Origin: Cohnella ginsengisoli
Lineage (GTDB): Bacteria > Bacillota > Bacilli > Paenibacillales > Paenibacillaceae
Reading direction: 5' to 3'
DNA: 64,000 bases
Assembly (NCBI RefSeq): GCF_029525555.1
Contig: NZ_JAPDHZ010000008.1
Span: forward strand, 620,001 to 684,000
Each line of letters begins with the position of its first letter. The stretch's first letter is position 1. The notes beneath the pieces were generated by a model. It saw nothing but the letters and a program-made list of their open reading frames with translations, had not been told where the DNA came from and made no database searches. Positions 16,907-25,357 of the stretch are shown here, one piece after another. Position numbers and translations under genes: made by a program.

Positions 16907-17635
16907 TTAGATTAGAGGCTGTTTCAGAGGAATTCCAGCTTTGCGAGGGTATTCCTTAGCCGTCTTCTCAAGCTTGCGGATGATGATCAGTTGGCGCTCG
17001 GATTGTTCCAGCGGTAGCTTGAGTTCTCGCGTATATCTAAGTTTTGCATTCAATAAACGCATGCTTTTAGCGCTCTCTTCAAGCTCAGCAGCGTTGTCGG
17101 ATCCCTTCATCGCAATGAAGTGTCCTTCGACTTTAACAAAAGGAAGGCATAATTCATTGAGTCCAGCCAAACGTGCGACAGCGCGAGCCGTCACGAGATC
17201 GTATCGGTCGCGGTGCTCGCCCAGTCGACCGATATCCTCCGCCCTTCCATGGACGAGCGTAACGTTACCCAGCTGCAACGCGTCGACGACCGTCTGAAGA
17301 AAGCGAATGCGCTTGGCAAGCGAGTCGACGATGGTAACTACCAGTTGGGGAAAGGCAATTTTAAAAGGTATGGATGGGAATCCAGCTCCCGCCCCGATAT
17401 CCGCCATGCTGCGAGCTGATATAGCTTCGGGCAATGCACCCAATGTCAAAGAGTCGTAGAAATGTTTCTCGTAAACGGCTCCTCGCTCCGTGATGCCCGT
17501 CAGATTCATTTTTTCGTTCCACTCAACAAGCAAGCGGTAGTAAGTCTCGTATTGATCGAGCTGAATATCATTCAGCTCGATTCCCAAGTCCGTACGAACC
17601 CGCTCGCTGAACCAACGCTGCAGTTCATCTGCCAT
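16907..17635 (-). CDS. rsmG: 16S rRNA m7G527 methyltransferase RsmG (GidB)
   Basis: 242 residues. SAM-binding fold with DIGAGAGFPSIPFKIAFP (motif I region) and VTARAVARLAGLNE; the N-terminal helix RYYxLLVEWNEKMNLTG-like block is clear. It methylates G527 of 16S rRNA; loss gives low-level streptomycin resistance in known bacteria. Its ATG overlaps the mnmG stop (TAATG), so it is translated from the mnmE-mnmG-rsmG message. Confidence 0.96.
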   Translation of the reverse strand: MADELQRWFSERVRTDLGIELNDIQLDQYETYYRLLVEWNEKMNLTGITERGAVYEKHFYDSLTLGALPEAISARSMADIGAGAGFPSIPFKIAFPQLVVTIVDSLAKRIRFLQTVVDALQLGNVTLVHGRAEDIGRLGEHRDRYDLVTARAVARLAGLNELCLPFVKVEGHFIAMKGSDNAAELEESAKSMRLLNAKLRYTRELKLPLEQSERQLIIIRKLEKTAKEYPRKAGIPLKQPLI

Positions 17636-19533
17636 TAGCTGCTCCTAGCCGCCGTCACGCGATTGTAATGCTCCAAGTGCACGAGCAAAATGGACAAGTC
17701 GGCTGGCGTAACGCCGGAGATTCGAGAAGCCTGCCCTATGTTAAGCGGACGAATCTGATGGAGCTTTTGCTTCGCTTCGGTCGCCAAACCATGCACCGCG
17801 CCGTAGTCGATATCTTCCGGAATACGCTTCTTCTCCATCTTGGCCAGCTTCTCCACCTGGGCAAGCTGCTTCTCGATATATCCCGTGTATTTCACCTGAA
17901 TCTCGACCTGTTCCTTCATATCTTCCGACAGCGTCACAGGTGAGGGCGAGAAGCTCTCGATATGCGCATAGGTCACTTCCGGACGGCGAAGCAAGGTGAT
18001 GCCGTCGACCGTATTTTGAAGCGGCGCCGAATCGATGGAAGCCAGGAGCGCTTGCGTGGACTCGTCGGGTCTGATCCGCACTTCCTTCAACCGGGACAAC
18101 TCCGCCTCCACCTTCTCCTTCTTATCCTGGAACAAAGCAAAGCGCGCGTCAGAGATGAGACCGATCTCCTTGCCCAGCGGCGTGAGACGCAGATCCGCAT
18201 TGTCATGGCGGAGGAGCAAACGATATTCGGCGCGAGACGTGAGCAGACGATAGGGCTCATTCGTACCCTTGGTGACCAGATCGTCGATCATTACGCCGAT
18301 ATACCCCTGGGAACGGTCGATAATGACCGGCTCCTTGTCTTGTGCCTTGCGAGCTGCGTTGATACCGGCCATAATGCCTTGTCCTGCAGCTTCTTCATAA
18401 CCGGACGTACCGTTAATCTGTCCAGCCGTGAACAGTCCCGATATCACTTTTGTCTCCAGAGACGGCCACAACTGCGTCGGCACGACTGCGTCGTACTCGA
18501 TCGCATAGCCGGTACGCATCATCTCCACTTGCTCCAGGCCGGGGATTGAACGTAGGATCTGCAGTTGAACATCCTCTGGCATGCTCGTCGACAGTCCCTG
18601 TACATAATACTCCTTCGTGTTCGCACCTTCGGGCTCCAGGAAAATCTGATGCTTCGGCTTATCGGCAAAGCGGACGATCTTATCCTCGATCGAAGGACAA
18701 TATCGCGGACCTGTCCCCTCGATTGCCCCTGAAAACATGGGCGCACGATGCAAGTTGTCGTTAATGATCTTATGCGTATCTTCGGATGTGTAAGTCAGCC
18801 AACAAGGCAACTGTTCTCCTGCCCGCTCCGAATACTCCGTCTCATAAGAGAAATATTTCGGCTTGTCGTCGCCGGGCTGAATTTCCGTTTTCGAGAAGTC
18901 GATCGTGTCCTTATGAACGCGCGGCGGCGTGCCTGTCTTGAAACGTACGAGCTTCAAGCCATTCTCGCGCAGCGACTCGGACAGCTTCACCGAAGGTTGC
19001 TGATTGTTCGGGCCGCTCTCATACATCAGTTCTCCCATGATGACCTTGCCGCGCAGGTAGGTGCCTGTCGTGATCACGACGGTCTTGGAACGGTATTCCG
19101 CACCCGTCTTCGTCACGACGCCCCGACATACGCCATCTTCGACGATCAGCTCTTCGGCCATGCCTTGGCGAAGCGTCAGCTTTTCCTCCCGTTCGATCGT
19201 CTCCTTCATCGCATGCTGGTACAGAAACTTGTCGGCTTGCGCACGCAGTGCGTGAACCGCCGGTCCTTTACCCGTGTTCAGCATCCGCATCTGAATAAAG
19301 GTCTTGTCGATATTGCGCCCCATCTCCCCGCCCAGCGCATCGATCTCGCGAACGACATGTCCCTTCGCCGGTCCGCCTACCGACGGATTGCATGGCATAA
19401 ATGCGATCATGTCGAGATTGATGGTAAGCAGCAGCGTCTCGCAGCCCATCCGCGCAGCCGCAAGCGCAGCTTCAACGCCTGCATGCCCGGCGCCGACAAC
19501 GATGACGTCGTACTCGCCTGCTAGATATCCCAC
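17635..19533 (-). CDS. mnmG: tRNA uridine-34 carboxymethylaminomethyl enzyme MnmG (GidA)
   Basis: 632 residues from GTG 19533, with AAAGGAGT nine bases upstream; a longer frame reaches into the mnmE end but would add 40 unlikely residues. FAD-binding GAGHAGVEAALAAARMG, PCNPSVGGPAKGHVVREID and GYEEAAGQGI are family marks. With MnmE it modifies wobble U34 of several tRNAs. It lies 32 bp after mnmE. Confidence 0.97.
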   Translation of the reverse strand: MGYLAGEYDVIVVGAGHAGVEAALAAARMGCETLLLTINLDMIAFMPCNPSVGGPAKGHVVREIDALGGEMGRNIDKTFIQMRMLNTGKGPAVHALRAQADKFLYQHAMKETIEREEKLTLRQGMAEELIVEDGVCRGVVTKTGAEYRSKTVVITTGTYLRGKVIMGELMYESGPNNQQPSVKLSESLRENGLKLVRFKTGTPPRVHKDTIDFSKTEIQPGDDKPKYFSYETEYSERAGEQLPCWLTYTSEDTHKIINDNLHRAPMFSGAIEGTGPRYCPSIEDKIVRFADKPKHQIFLEPEGANTKEYYVQGLSTSMPEDVQLQILRSIPGLEQVEMMRTGYAIEYDAVVPTQLWPSLETKVISGLFTAGQINGTSGYEEAAGQGIMAGINAARKAQDKEPVIIDRSQGYIGVMIDDLVTKGTNEPYRLLTSRAEYRLLLRHDNADLRLTPLGKEIGLISDARFALFQDKKEKVEAELSRLKEVRIRPDESTQALLASIDSAPLQNTVDGITLLRRPEVTYAHIESFSPSPVTLSEDMKEQVEIQVKYTGYIEKQLAQVEKLAKMEKKRIPEDIDYGAVHGLATEAKQKLHQIRPLNIGQASRISGVTPADLSILLVHLEHYNRVTAARSS

Positions 19534-19565
19534 TGTGGATACACTCCTTTTGTAGTTGTAAATAT

Positions 19566-20942
19566 TTATTTTCCAAGACAAAATTTTGAAAATATCTGAT
19601 CCAGCAGCGATTCCGATGCCGTGTCCCCGACGATCTCGCCGAGCGACTCCCATGCCGCCGCGATGTCGATCTGGATGAGATCGACAGGCAGCCCTTGCTC
19701 CGCACCGTCGATGGCATCCTGCAGCGAACGCGCCGCAGCATGCAGCAGCGATATATGCCGAACATTGCTAACATATGTGGCATCCGCCGACTCGATTCCG
19801 CCGCTCATAAACAGCTTGAAGACCGCCCGTTCAAGCTCCTCCATCCCCAAGCCTTCCTTGGCCGATAAAGAGACGACCCTCTCGCTCGGATACATCGAGC
19901 GAACCTCTCCCTCTTCGAGGCAAGGCGCCAGATCCGACTTGTTCAATATAACGATCGTCGGCCGGTCCTTCAGCTCTTCCAGTAGACGTCGTTCCTCCTC
20001 GTGAAGCGCGTCGCTTCTGCTTAATACGAGCAGGATCAGATCCGCATCGCCGAGCGCACCGCGCGAGCGCTCCACGCCGATCCGTTCGACGATATCCTCC
20101 GTCTCCCGGATGCCGGCCGTATCAAGCAGTCTCAGCGGAATGCCCGACAGCGTGACCGACTCTTCGACGATGTCCCGCGTCGTCCCGGGAATATCGGTTA
20201 CGATCGCCCGATTCTCCTTCACCAGCGCGTTCAAGAGCGACGATTTGCCCGCATTAGGGCGGCCCACGATCGCTGTGACGATGCCTTCTCGCAGAATTTT
20301 CCCCTCCGCAGCCGTCTTCAGCAGCGTCTCCACCTGCCGAAGCACGGCGCCGCAGTGATCCCTGATGACGCCGGCAGTGACCTCCGCGACATCATGCTCC
20401 GGATAATCGATGTTGACTTCAACATGCGCGAGCAACTCGATCAACTGCTCCTTAAGCGGCACGAGGCGCTTCGACAGCGCTCCCTCCGCCTGCTTGCGCG
20501 CCACTTGGAACGCCTTCGAGGACTTCGACCGGATCAGGTCGATGACTGCCTCCGCTTGCGCAAGATCGATCCGTCCGTTCAAAAAGGCGCGCTTCGTAAA
20601 TTCGCCTGGCTCGGCCATGCGGATTCCGCTTCGCAGCAGCAGCTCCAACACCGATTGGACGGCGACGATGCCGCCGTGCGTGCTGATCTCAACGACGTCC
20701 TCCGTCGTGAACGAACGCGGACCCTTCATGACGGTCACGAGCACTTCGTCCAGCACGTCTCCGCTATCCGGATCTTTGATCCAGCCGTAATGCACGGTAT
20801 GCGACTGTACCTCCCGCAAGTCCTCTCGCGACTTGAAAAGCGGCGCCACCTTGCCGATCGCCTCCGCTCCGCTCACGCGGACGACGGCGATGCTGCCTTC
20901 TCCGAGCGCCGTCGCTACCGCCGCTATCGTATCTTCATTCAT
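19566..20942 (-). CDS. mnmE: tRNA modification GTPase MnmE (TrmE)
   Basis: 458 residues, ATG 20942. An N-terminal folate-binding domain (1-120) comes first, then helices, with a G domain inserted at about 220-380: GRPNAGKSSLLNAL (G1), TDIPGTTRD (G2/G3 region), DTAGIRET and LNKSDL (G4). It ends with the C-terminal CLGK that holds the catalytic Cys. It works with MnmG on U34. A terminator separates it from jag upstream. Confidence 0.97.
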   Translation of the reverse strand: MNEDTIAAVATALGEGSIAVVRVSGAEAIGKVAPLFKSREDLREVQSHTVHYGWIKDPDSGDVLDEVLVTVMKGPRSFTTEDVVEISTHGGIVAVQSVLELLLRSGIRMAEPGEFTKRAFLNGRIDLAQAEAVIDLIRSKSSKAFQVARKQAEGALSKRLVPLKEQLIELLAHVEVNIDYPEHDVAEVTAGVIRDHCGAVLRQVETLLKTAAEGKILREGIVTAIVGRPNAGKSSLLNALVKENRAIVTDIPGTTRDIVEESVTLSGIPLRLLDTAGIRETEDIVERIGVERSRGALGDADLILLVLSRSDALHEEERRLLEELKDRPTIVILNKSDLAPCLEEGEVRSMYPSERVVSLSAKEGLGMEELERAVFKLFMSGGIESADATYVSNVRHISLLHAAARSLQDAIDGAEQGLPVDLIQIDIAAAWESLGEIVGDTASESLLDQIFSKFCLGK

Positions 20943-20993
20943 ATCGTTCCCTCATTTAGCGCTAAACTGATATAAACCCCAACACCTGCCATA

Positions 20994-21038
20994 AACAAAA
21001 AACGCAATGGTCCGCTTGCATCTGCAAGCCATTGCGTT
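20994..21038 (-). terminator. Terminator after jag
   Basis: AACGCAATGG / CCATTGCGTT, with inner GCTTGCA/TGCAAGC. On the minus strand it is followed by T6 (plus-strand A run before 21001). It ends the rpmH-rnpA-yidC-jag cluster. Confidence 0.88.
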
Positions 21039-21048
21039 GGACATTCAT

Positions 21049-21666
21049 TCACTTGATAGCAATGACGACGCAGCGGTTCGGTTCATCGCCTTGACTGTAG
21101 GTGCGCACGTTCGGATGACCTTGAAGTTTCGCATGGATGATTTTCCGTTCGGAGGCGCTCATCGGCTCGAGCACGATGTCCTTCCTCGTCTTTACGGCGC
21201 GAAGCGCCATACGGTCGGACAGCGCTTCGAGTGTCTCTCTGCGTCTCTGCCGGAACTGCTCCGCATCGAGGACGATTCGCAGATGACGGTCGGAATGACG
21301 ATTCGCGACGATGTTCGCCAGATACTGAAGCGCGTCCAATGTCTGGCCTCTACGTCCGATCAGCATGCCCAGGTTGGCGCCCGACAAGTTGATCAAGACA
21401 TCGTCTCCACTGTCATCCCGTACGATCTCCACGGTCGAATGCATGGCGTTGGTGACTTCCTGAAGAAAAGCGACCGCGTGATCCACGCCGTCCGGCAGCA
21501 GCTCCAGCTGCACGCGGGCTTCCTTGGCGCCGATCAGGCCGAACAGCCCCTTGCTGGGCTGCTCGAGCACGGTTACTTTAACGCGGTCCTCACTTACCCC
21601 GAGAGTGACGAGGCTTTTTCTTACCGCTTCCTCCACCGACTTTCCTGTTGCTTCGACCCTTTTCAT
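21049..21666 (-). CDS. jag: RNA-binding protein Jag/KhpB
   Basis: 205 residues from ATG 21666 (AAGGAGG nine bases upstream); the first ATG of the frame would add 16 residues without a site. Jag_N domain (MKRVEATGKSVEEAVRKSL), a KH domain with NLSGANLGMLIGRRGQTLDAL, and a C-terminal R3H domain with NVRTYSQGDEPNRCVVI. It binds RNA, usually with KhpA, and affects cell elongation and division. It overlaps the 3' end of yidC by 77 bp. Confidence 0.95.
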   Translation of the reverse strand: MKRVEATGKSVEEAVRKSLVTLGVSEDRVKVTVLEQPSKGLFGLIGAKEARVQLELLPDGVDHAVAFLQEVTNAMHSTVEIVRDDSGDDVLINLSGANLGMLIGRRGQTLDALQYLANIVANRHSDRHLRIVLDAEQFRQRRRETLEALSDRMALRAVKTRKDIVLEPMSASERKIIHAKLQGHPNVRTYSQGDEPNRCVVIAIK

Positions 21667-22444
21667 CTGCGATGGCCTCCTTGCCGCTGCCTTGCGGCTC
21701 GGCTTTGCGTCCATACATGAAATAGTTCTGCGTGATGGTGTAGATATTACTGTAAATCCAGTAAAGCGGAAGCGCGGCCGGGAATGAAAGCGCCATGACG
21801 AAGATCAACACCGGGAAGATCAGCATCAGGCCCTTCATCGCACCCATCTGCTGCGGCTGCTGGGATTGCATCATCTTCGATTGAACGAAGGTGGTCGCTG
21901 CGGCAATGACCGGGAGAATGTAATATTTATCCGGCTCGCCAAGCTGAAGCCACAGGAATGTATGACTATAAACGTTAGAGTTGACGGTAATGGCGCGATA
22001 CAGCGCGATAAAGATCGGCATCTGAATGATCAGCGGGAAACAGCCTGCAAGCGGATTGACTTGATGCTCCTGGTAGAGCTTCATCATCTCTTCCTGCTGC
22101 TTGCGGGTGTCGTCCTTGTACTTCTCGCGGATCTCCTTCATTTGCGGCTGCAGCTTCTGCATCGCCTTCGTGCTCTTGTACTGCTTGATCATGAGCGGCA
22201 GGATAATCGTCCGCACGATGATTACGAGCAGGAGAATCGCGAGGCCGTATTCGCCATTGAACCAATCGGCGAACTTGTCCAGCATGAGCGAGAACCAGTA
22301 TACGACATTGCTGTCCCACCAGTTGCCGTCAGCCAGGTCCGCAGTGGTCTTTCTTGTAGTGGGCGGCGTACAACCGGACAGGAATACCATCAAGGAAACC
22401 AGAAGACCGGAGACCATCCAGAATTTGCGATTGCGCAACAACAA
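21590..22444 (-). CDS. yidC: Membrane protein insertase YidC (SpoIIIJ/OxaA1)
   Basis: 284 residues, TTG start near 22444. A lipoprotein signal peptide with lipobox LSGC places the modified Cys at about residue 24. Five membrane segments follow; the conserved hydrophilic-groove Arg lies in IIVRTIILPLMIKQ and a long charged loop carries EEMMKLYQEHQVNPLAGC. The tail is Lys/Arg-rich. It inserts proteins with or without SecYEG. No yidD gene lies between it and rnpA. Confidence 0.96.
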   Translation of the reverse strand: MLLRNRKFWMVSGLLVSLMVFLSGCTPPTTRKTTADLADGNWWDSNVVYWFSLMLDKFADWFNGEYGLAILLLVIIVRTIILPLMIKQYKSTKAMQKLQPQMKEIREKYKDDTRKQQEEMMKLYQEHQVNPLAGCFPLIIQMPIFIALYRAITVNSNVYSHTFLWLQLGEPDKYYILPVIAAATTFVQSKMMQSQQPQQMGAMKGLMLIFPVLIFVMALSFPAALPLYWIYSNIYTITQNYFMYGRKAEPQGSGKEAIADEKGRSNRKVGGGSGKKKPRHSRGK

Positions 22445-22545
22445 ACCTCAAAACTCCCCCTCTAAAATAACCCCACCAAGGTGGAGCCGTGACTTTGAAG
22501 CCGAATCGGGACTTTGCGGGGATCCCGGAAATAGGCGAAACGACA

Positions 22546-22576
22546 GAAAAAACGGATCGCCGTTCATGCATCCGTA
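22546..22576 (-). terminator. Hairpin with T6 in the rnpA-yidC gap
   Basis: On the minus strand ACGGAT...ATCCGT (22570-22575 with 22552-22557) is followed by TTTTTT. A second upstream arm, GACGGATC (22606-22613), could pair with the same 3' arm instead. It may be a terminator after rnpA or an attenuator before yidC. Confidence 0.5.
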
Positions 22577-22653
22577 CGAATTCGCCGTCCCGGAACCGAG
22601 GGGCAGATCCGTCTCTTTCAAAGCCCAAAACACAAGTCAACTATACCATAAGA

Positions 22654-23097
22654 TTATTGGCAATGGAAAGCGCGCGGGGCGCCTCCCGGCGTCTTCGGCT
22701 TGCCTCCGCCGGGCCCCGGCCGGTACGGCCTTCTGTCCTGCGGCGGAGGCGGCGTAGAGCCCTTGGTCAGGCCCGCTTTGCGGAGCACGTGAAGGACGCT
22801 CCGCTCCATCTCTATATAAGGAAGAGAGATCGCGGGCTTGCGTACGATCAGGATCATGTCGGTGCCCTCGACGATGCGCGAACCGTTAAGCCGCACGATC
22901 TCCTTGATCATCCGCCTCATGCGGTTGCGGACCACGGCGCCTCCCAGCTTGCTGCTCACCGAAATGCCGAGCCGGTACAGCCCCGGATCCGGCTTGCGCC
23001 GCCAGTAGACGACGAACTGCGAGTTCGCAAACGATTTTCCGCTTCTATAGATACGGCTGAAGTCTTCCTTGCTTCGCAGCCGCAGTTTTCTTTCCAT
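22654..23097 (-). CDS. rnpA: RNase P protein component, with Pro/Gly-rich tail
   Basis: 147 residues from ATG 23097 (GAGGG upstream). The first 115 residues are standard RnpA: KLRLRSKEDFSRIYRSGKSF and GAVVRNRMRRMIKEIVRLN, the RNR motif that binds RNase P RNA. The last about 33 residues (PPPPQDRRPYRPGPGGGKP...) form an unusual Pro/Gly-rich tail; it may be real or a product of a sequence error near the end. It processes tRNA 5' ends. It lies 93 bp after rpmH. Confidence 0.95.
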   Translation of the reverse strand: MERKLRLRSKEDFSRIYRSGKSFANSQFVVYWRRKPDPGLYRLGISVSSKLGGAVVRNRMRRMIKEIVRLNGSRIVEGTDMILIVRKPAISLPYIEMERSVLHVLRKAGLTKGSTPPPPQDRRPYRPGPGGGKPKTPGGAPRAFHCQ

Positions 23098-23159
23098 CCT
23101 CATCCCTCATCGCCGGATTATGGACTGAAGTCCGTACATCAGTTATTCCCATATACATG

Positions 23160-23187
23160 AAAAAAAGACCACCTCACGTGGTCTTTA
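23160..23187 (-). terminator. Terminator after rpmH
   Basis: AAAGACCAC/GTGGTCTTT stem followed on the minus strand by a T7 tract. It lies just after the rpmH stop, so read-through to rnpA is probably partial. Confidence 0.85.
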
Positions 23188-23190
23188 TCC

Positions 23191-23325
23191 TTAAGCGGAC
23201 AATACTTTGCGGCCCTTTTGACGGCGAGCGGCGAGAACCTTGCGTCCGTTCTTCGAGCTCATCCGGCTGCGGAATCCGTGTACCTTCTTCCGCTTGTTCA
23301 CGTTCGGCTTAAATGTCGGTCCCAC
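23191..23325 (-). CDS. rpmH: Ribosomal protein bL34
   Basis: 44 residues from GTG 23325, with GGAGGT upstream. The protein begins MGPTFKPNVNKRKKVHGF and continues with SRMSSKNGRKVLAARR, ending GRKVLSA: a complete, canonical L34 of the large subunit. It is the first minus-strand gene left of oriC and opens the rpmH-rnpA-yidC-jag cluster, as in nearly all Firmicutes. Confidence 0.97.
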   Translation of the reverse strand: MGPTFKPNVNKRKKVHGFRSRMSSKNGRKVLAARRQKGRKVLSA

Positions 23326-23803
23326 TTCTTGATACCTCCTTACGAAAAGAACTCATATGTCCATTTATTAAACCATAAGGGGGCACGGAAGTCAATGAAT
23401 TCAAAGGCAGACGACTTCGGAAGATATTCACATGTGCATAAAAAAGGGAGAGAAAAAAGACTCGTCTCTCATTTTGTCGAATCTTCGCACAGAATATCAA
23501 CAATATCTTGTGTTGTGCACAGATTTCATCCACAAGTTATTGAAAATGTGGATAACAGGGCGAATTCCGTTGAATTCAGCGGGTTCATCTGCTATGATAA
23601 GTTCACCCATTCGACGTGGATAACGGCTGTTAAACCTCTTTTTTATTAACACCCTGTGCATAAATCTGTGAACAAAATCCCTTCTTATGGACATCTCAAT
23701 AAAGAATAAAGAGGAATTGTGTGGATAACTTGTTGCAAAGGACATCCTTCGACATCGCCGCCCTCCCTCTTGTCCGCCTGACGGGTTAAAGGAGTGACTC
23801 CAT
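23326..23803. other. oriC part 1: DnaA-box cluster upstream of dnaA
   Basis: No coding region. Consensus DnaA boxes (TGTGGATAA, reverse of TTATCCACA) lie at 23547-23555 and 23720-23728. One-mismatch boxes are at 23433-23441 and 23655-23663 (TGTGCATAA), 23526-23534 (TCATCCACA) and 23615-23623 (CGTGGATAA). This region must also hold the divergent dnaA and rpmH promoters. It matches the incA/B-like half of the bipartite Bacillus origin. Confidence 0.9.
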
Positions 23804-25156
23804 GTGGACAGCCGTACGAACGAGATCTGGCAGCAGGTCTTGTCGGTCATCCAGACAAAATTAAGCAAGCCGAGTTACGATACGTGGTTTAAAGCCACCA
23901 AAGCGAATTTCCTTAATGACGAGACAGTGGTTGTAACCGCTCCCACCACCTTTGCGGCGGAATGGCTGGAGAACAGGTACAAGAAGCTCGTCTCTTCGAC
24001 GTTGGCTGAGTACCTTGACCACCCGGTTGAGGTCAGGTTCGCGATCGAGGAGTTCCGGTCTCCGGAGCCGCCCGCGCCGTTCCCCGCCGTACCCGTCGTC
24101 AAGAACGCGGGACCCGAGGAGCCGGTCGGACATATGCTCAATCCCAAGTACACTTTCGATACGTTCGTCATCGGCGCCGGCAACCGCTTCGCGCATGCTG
24201 CTTCCCTCGCGGTCGCGGAAGCGCCGGCCAAGGCGTACAATCCGCTCTTCCTTTATGGAGGCGTAGGACTGGGCAAGACACACTTGATGCACGCGATCGG
24301 ACATTATATTTTGGAGCACAACCCGTCTTCGAAGGTACTTTACATATCGTCGGAGAAGTTCACGAACGAATTCATCAACGCGATCCGGGACAACCGCGGC
24401 GAGAGCTTCCGCAACAAATATCGCAACATCGACGTGCTTCTGATCGACGATATCCAGTTCCTCGCCGGCAAAGACGGCACGCAAGAGGAGTTCTTCCATA
24501 CCTTTAACGCGCTGCACGAAGAGAGCAAGCAGATCATCATCTCCAGCGACCGCACGCCCAAGGAGATCCCGACGCTGGAGGAGCGCCTGCGCTCGCGCTT
24601 CGAGTGGGGCTTGATCACGGACATCCAGCCGCCGGACCTTGAGACGCGCATCGCGATTCTCCGCAAGAAGGCGAAGGCGGAGAACTTGGACATTCCGAAC
24701 GAGGCGATGGTATACATCGCGAACATGATCGATTCGAACATCCGGGAGCTCGAAGGCGCCTTGATTCGGATTGTGGCTTATTCGTCGTTGACGAATCAGG
24801 ACGTATCTACGCATTTGGCCGCCGAGGCGCTTAAGGACATTTTGCCGAACGGACGCAACCGCCTCATCACCATTCAGGATATCCAGCAGCGCGTAGGCGA
24901 ATTCTATGGGCTTAAGCTCGAGGATTTCAAAGCGCGCAAGCGTACGAAGGCCGTCGCATTCCCGCGTCAGATCGCGATGTATCTGTCCCGCGAGCTGACG
25001 GATTATTCGCTGCCTAAGATCGGGGACAACTTCGGCGGGAGAGACCACACGACGGTCATCCACGCCCACGAGAAAATCACGCAGCAGCTTAAAGTCGACG
25101 CCGAGCTATACAAGATCGTCGGCAACCTGACGGAAAAGATCAAAAACCTGACGTAG
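23804..25156 (+). CDS. dnaA: Chromosomal replication initiator DnaA
   Basis: 450 residues from GTG 23804 (AAAGGAGTG upstream), giving MDSRTNEIWQQVLSVIQ. Domain I is at 1-80, followed by a short linker. The AAA+ domain has Walker A GGVGLGKTHL and Walker B VLLIDDIQFLAGK. Domain IV carries the DNA-binding signature GGRDHTTVIHAHEKI. It unwinds oriC. It is flanked by DnaA boxes on both sides, consistent with autoregulation. Confidence 0.99.
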   Translation: MDSRTNEIWQQVLSVIQTKLSKPSYDTWFKATKANFLNDETVVVTAPTTFAAEWLENRYKKLVSSTLAEYLDHPVEVRFAIEEFRSPEPPAPFPAVPVVKNAGPEEPVGHMLNPKYTFDTFVIGAGNRFAHAASLAVAEAPAKAYNPLFLYGGVGLGKTHLMHAIGHYILEHNPSSKVLYISSEKFTNEFINAIRDNRGESFRNKYRNIDVLLIDDIQFLAGKDGTQEEFFHTFNALHEESKQIIISSDRTPKEIPTLEERLRSRFEWGLITDIQPPDLETRIAILRKKAKAENLDIPNEAMVYIANMIDSNIRELEGALIRIVAYSSLTNQDVSTHLAAEALKDILPNGRNRLITIQDIQQRVGEFYGLKLEDFKARKRTKAVAFPRQIAMYLSRELTDYSLPKIGDNFGGRDHTTVIHAHEKITQQLKVDAELYKIVGNLTEKIKNLT

Positions 25157-25357
25157 ACGCAAACCCCGATATCCACCTGTGGACAAAAATGCCGCATTTA
25201 AAACGTGAATAACGAAAAAACCTATGCACAACTCATACACATGTGGATAGGTTGTCGTTTTCGGCTTTTTTTGGGCTTATCCACATATTCAGGGCCCCTA
25301 CTACTACGACTATCTTTTAAGACCATACCATTAAGGTGAATAGACGAGGTGATCCCG
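25157..25357. other. oriC part 2: DnaA boxes and unwinding region before dnaN
   Basis: A consensus box TTATCCACA lies at 25277-25285 and a one-mismatch TGTGGATAG at 25242-25250. The proximal box is followed by a GC cluster (GGGCCCC, 25292-25298) and the tract CTACTACTACGACTA. On the other strand this reads as 3'-GAT-5' repeats, the DnaA-trio element of the bacterial basal unwinding system. Confidence 0.88.
25298..25315. promoter_or_regulatory. DnaA-trio element
   Basis: Five CTA-like triplets, CTA CTA CTA CGA CTA, directly after a GC cluster and 12 bp from a consensus DnaA box. This is the box / GC / trio order reported for the B. subtilis unwinding site. Confidence 0.8.

Noticed and set aside
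23861..25069. 402-residue minus-strand frame across dnaA
   Set aside because: Shadow of dnaA codon bias, Arg-rich and without domain features.
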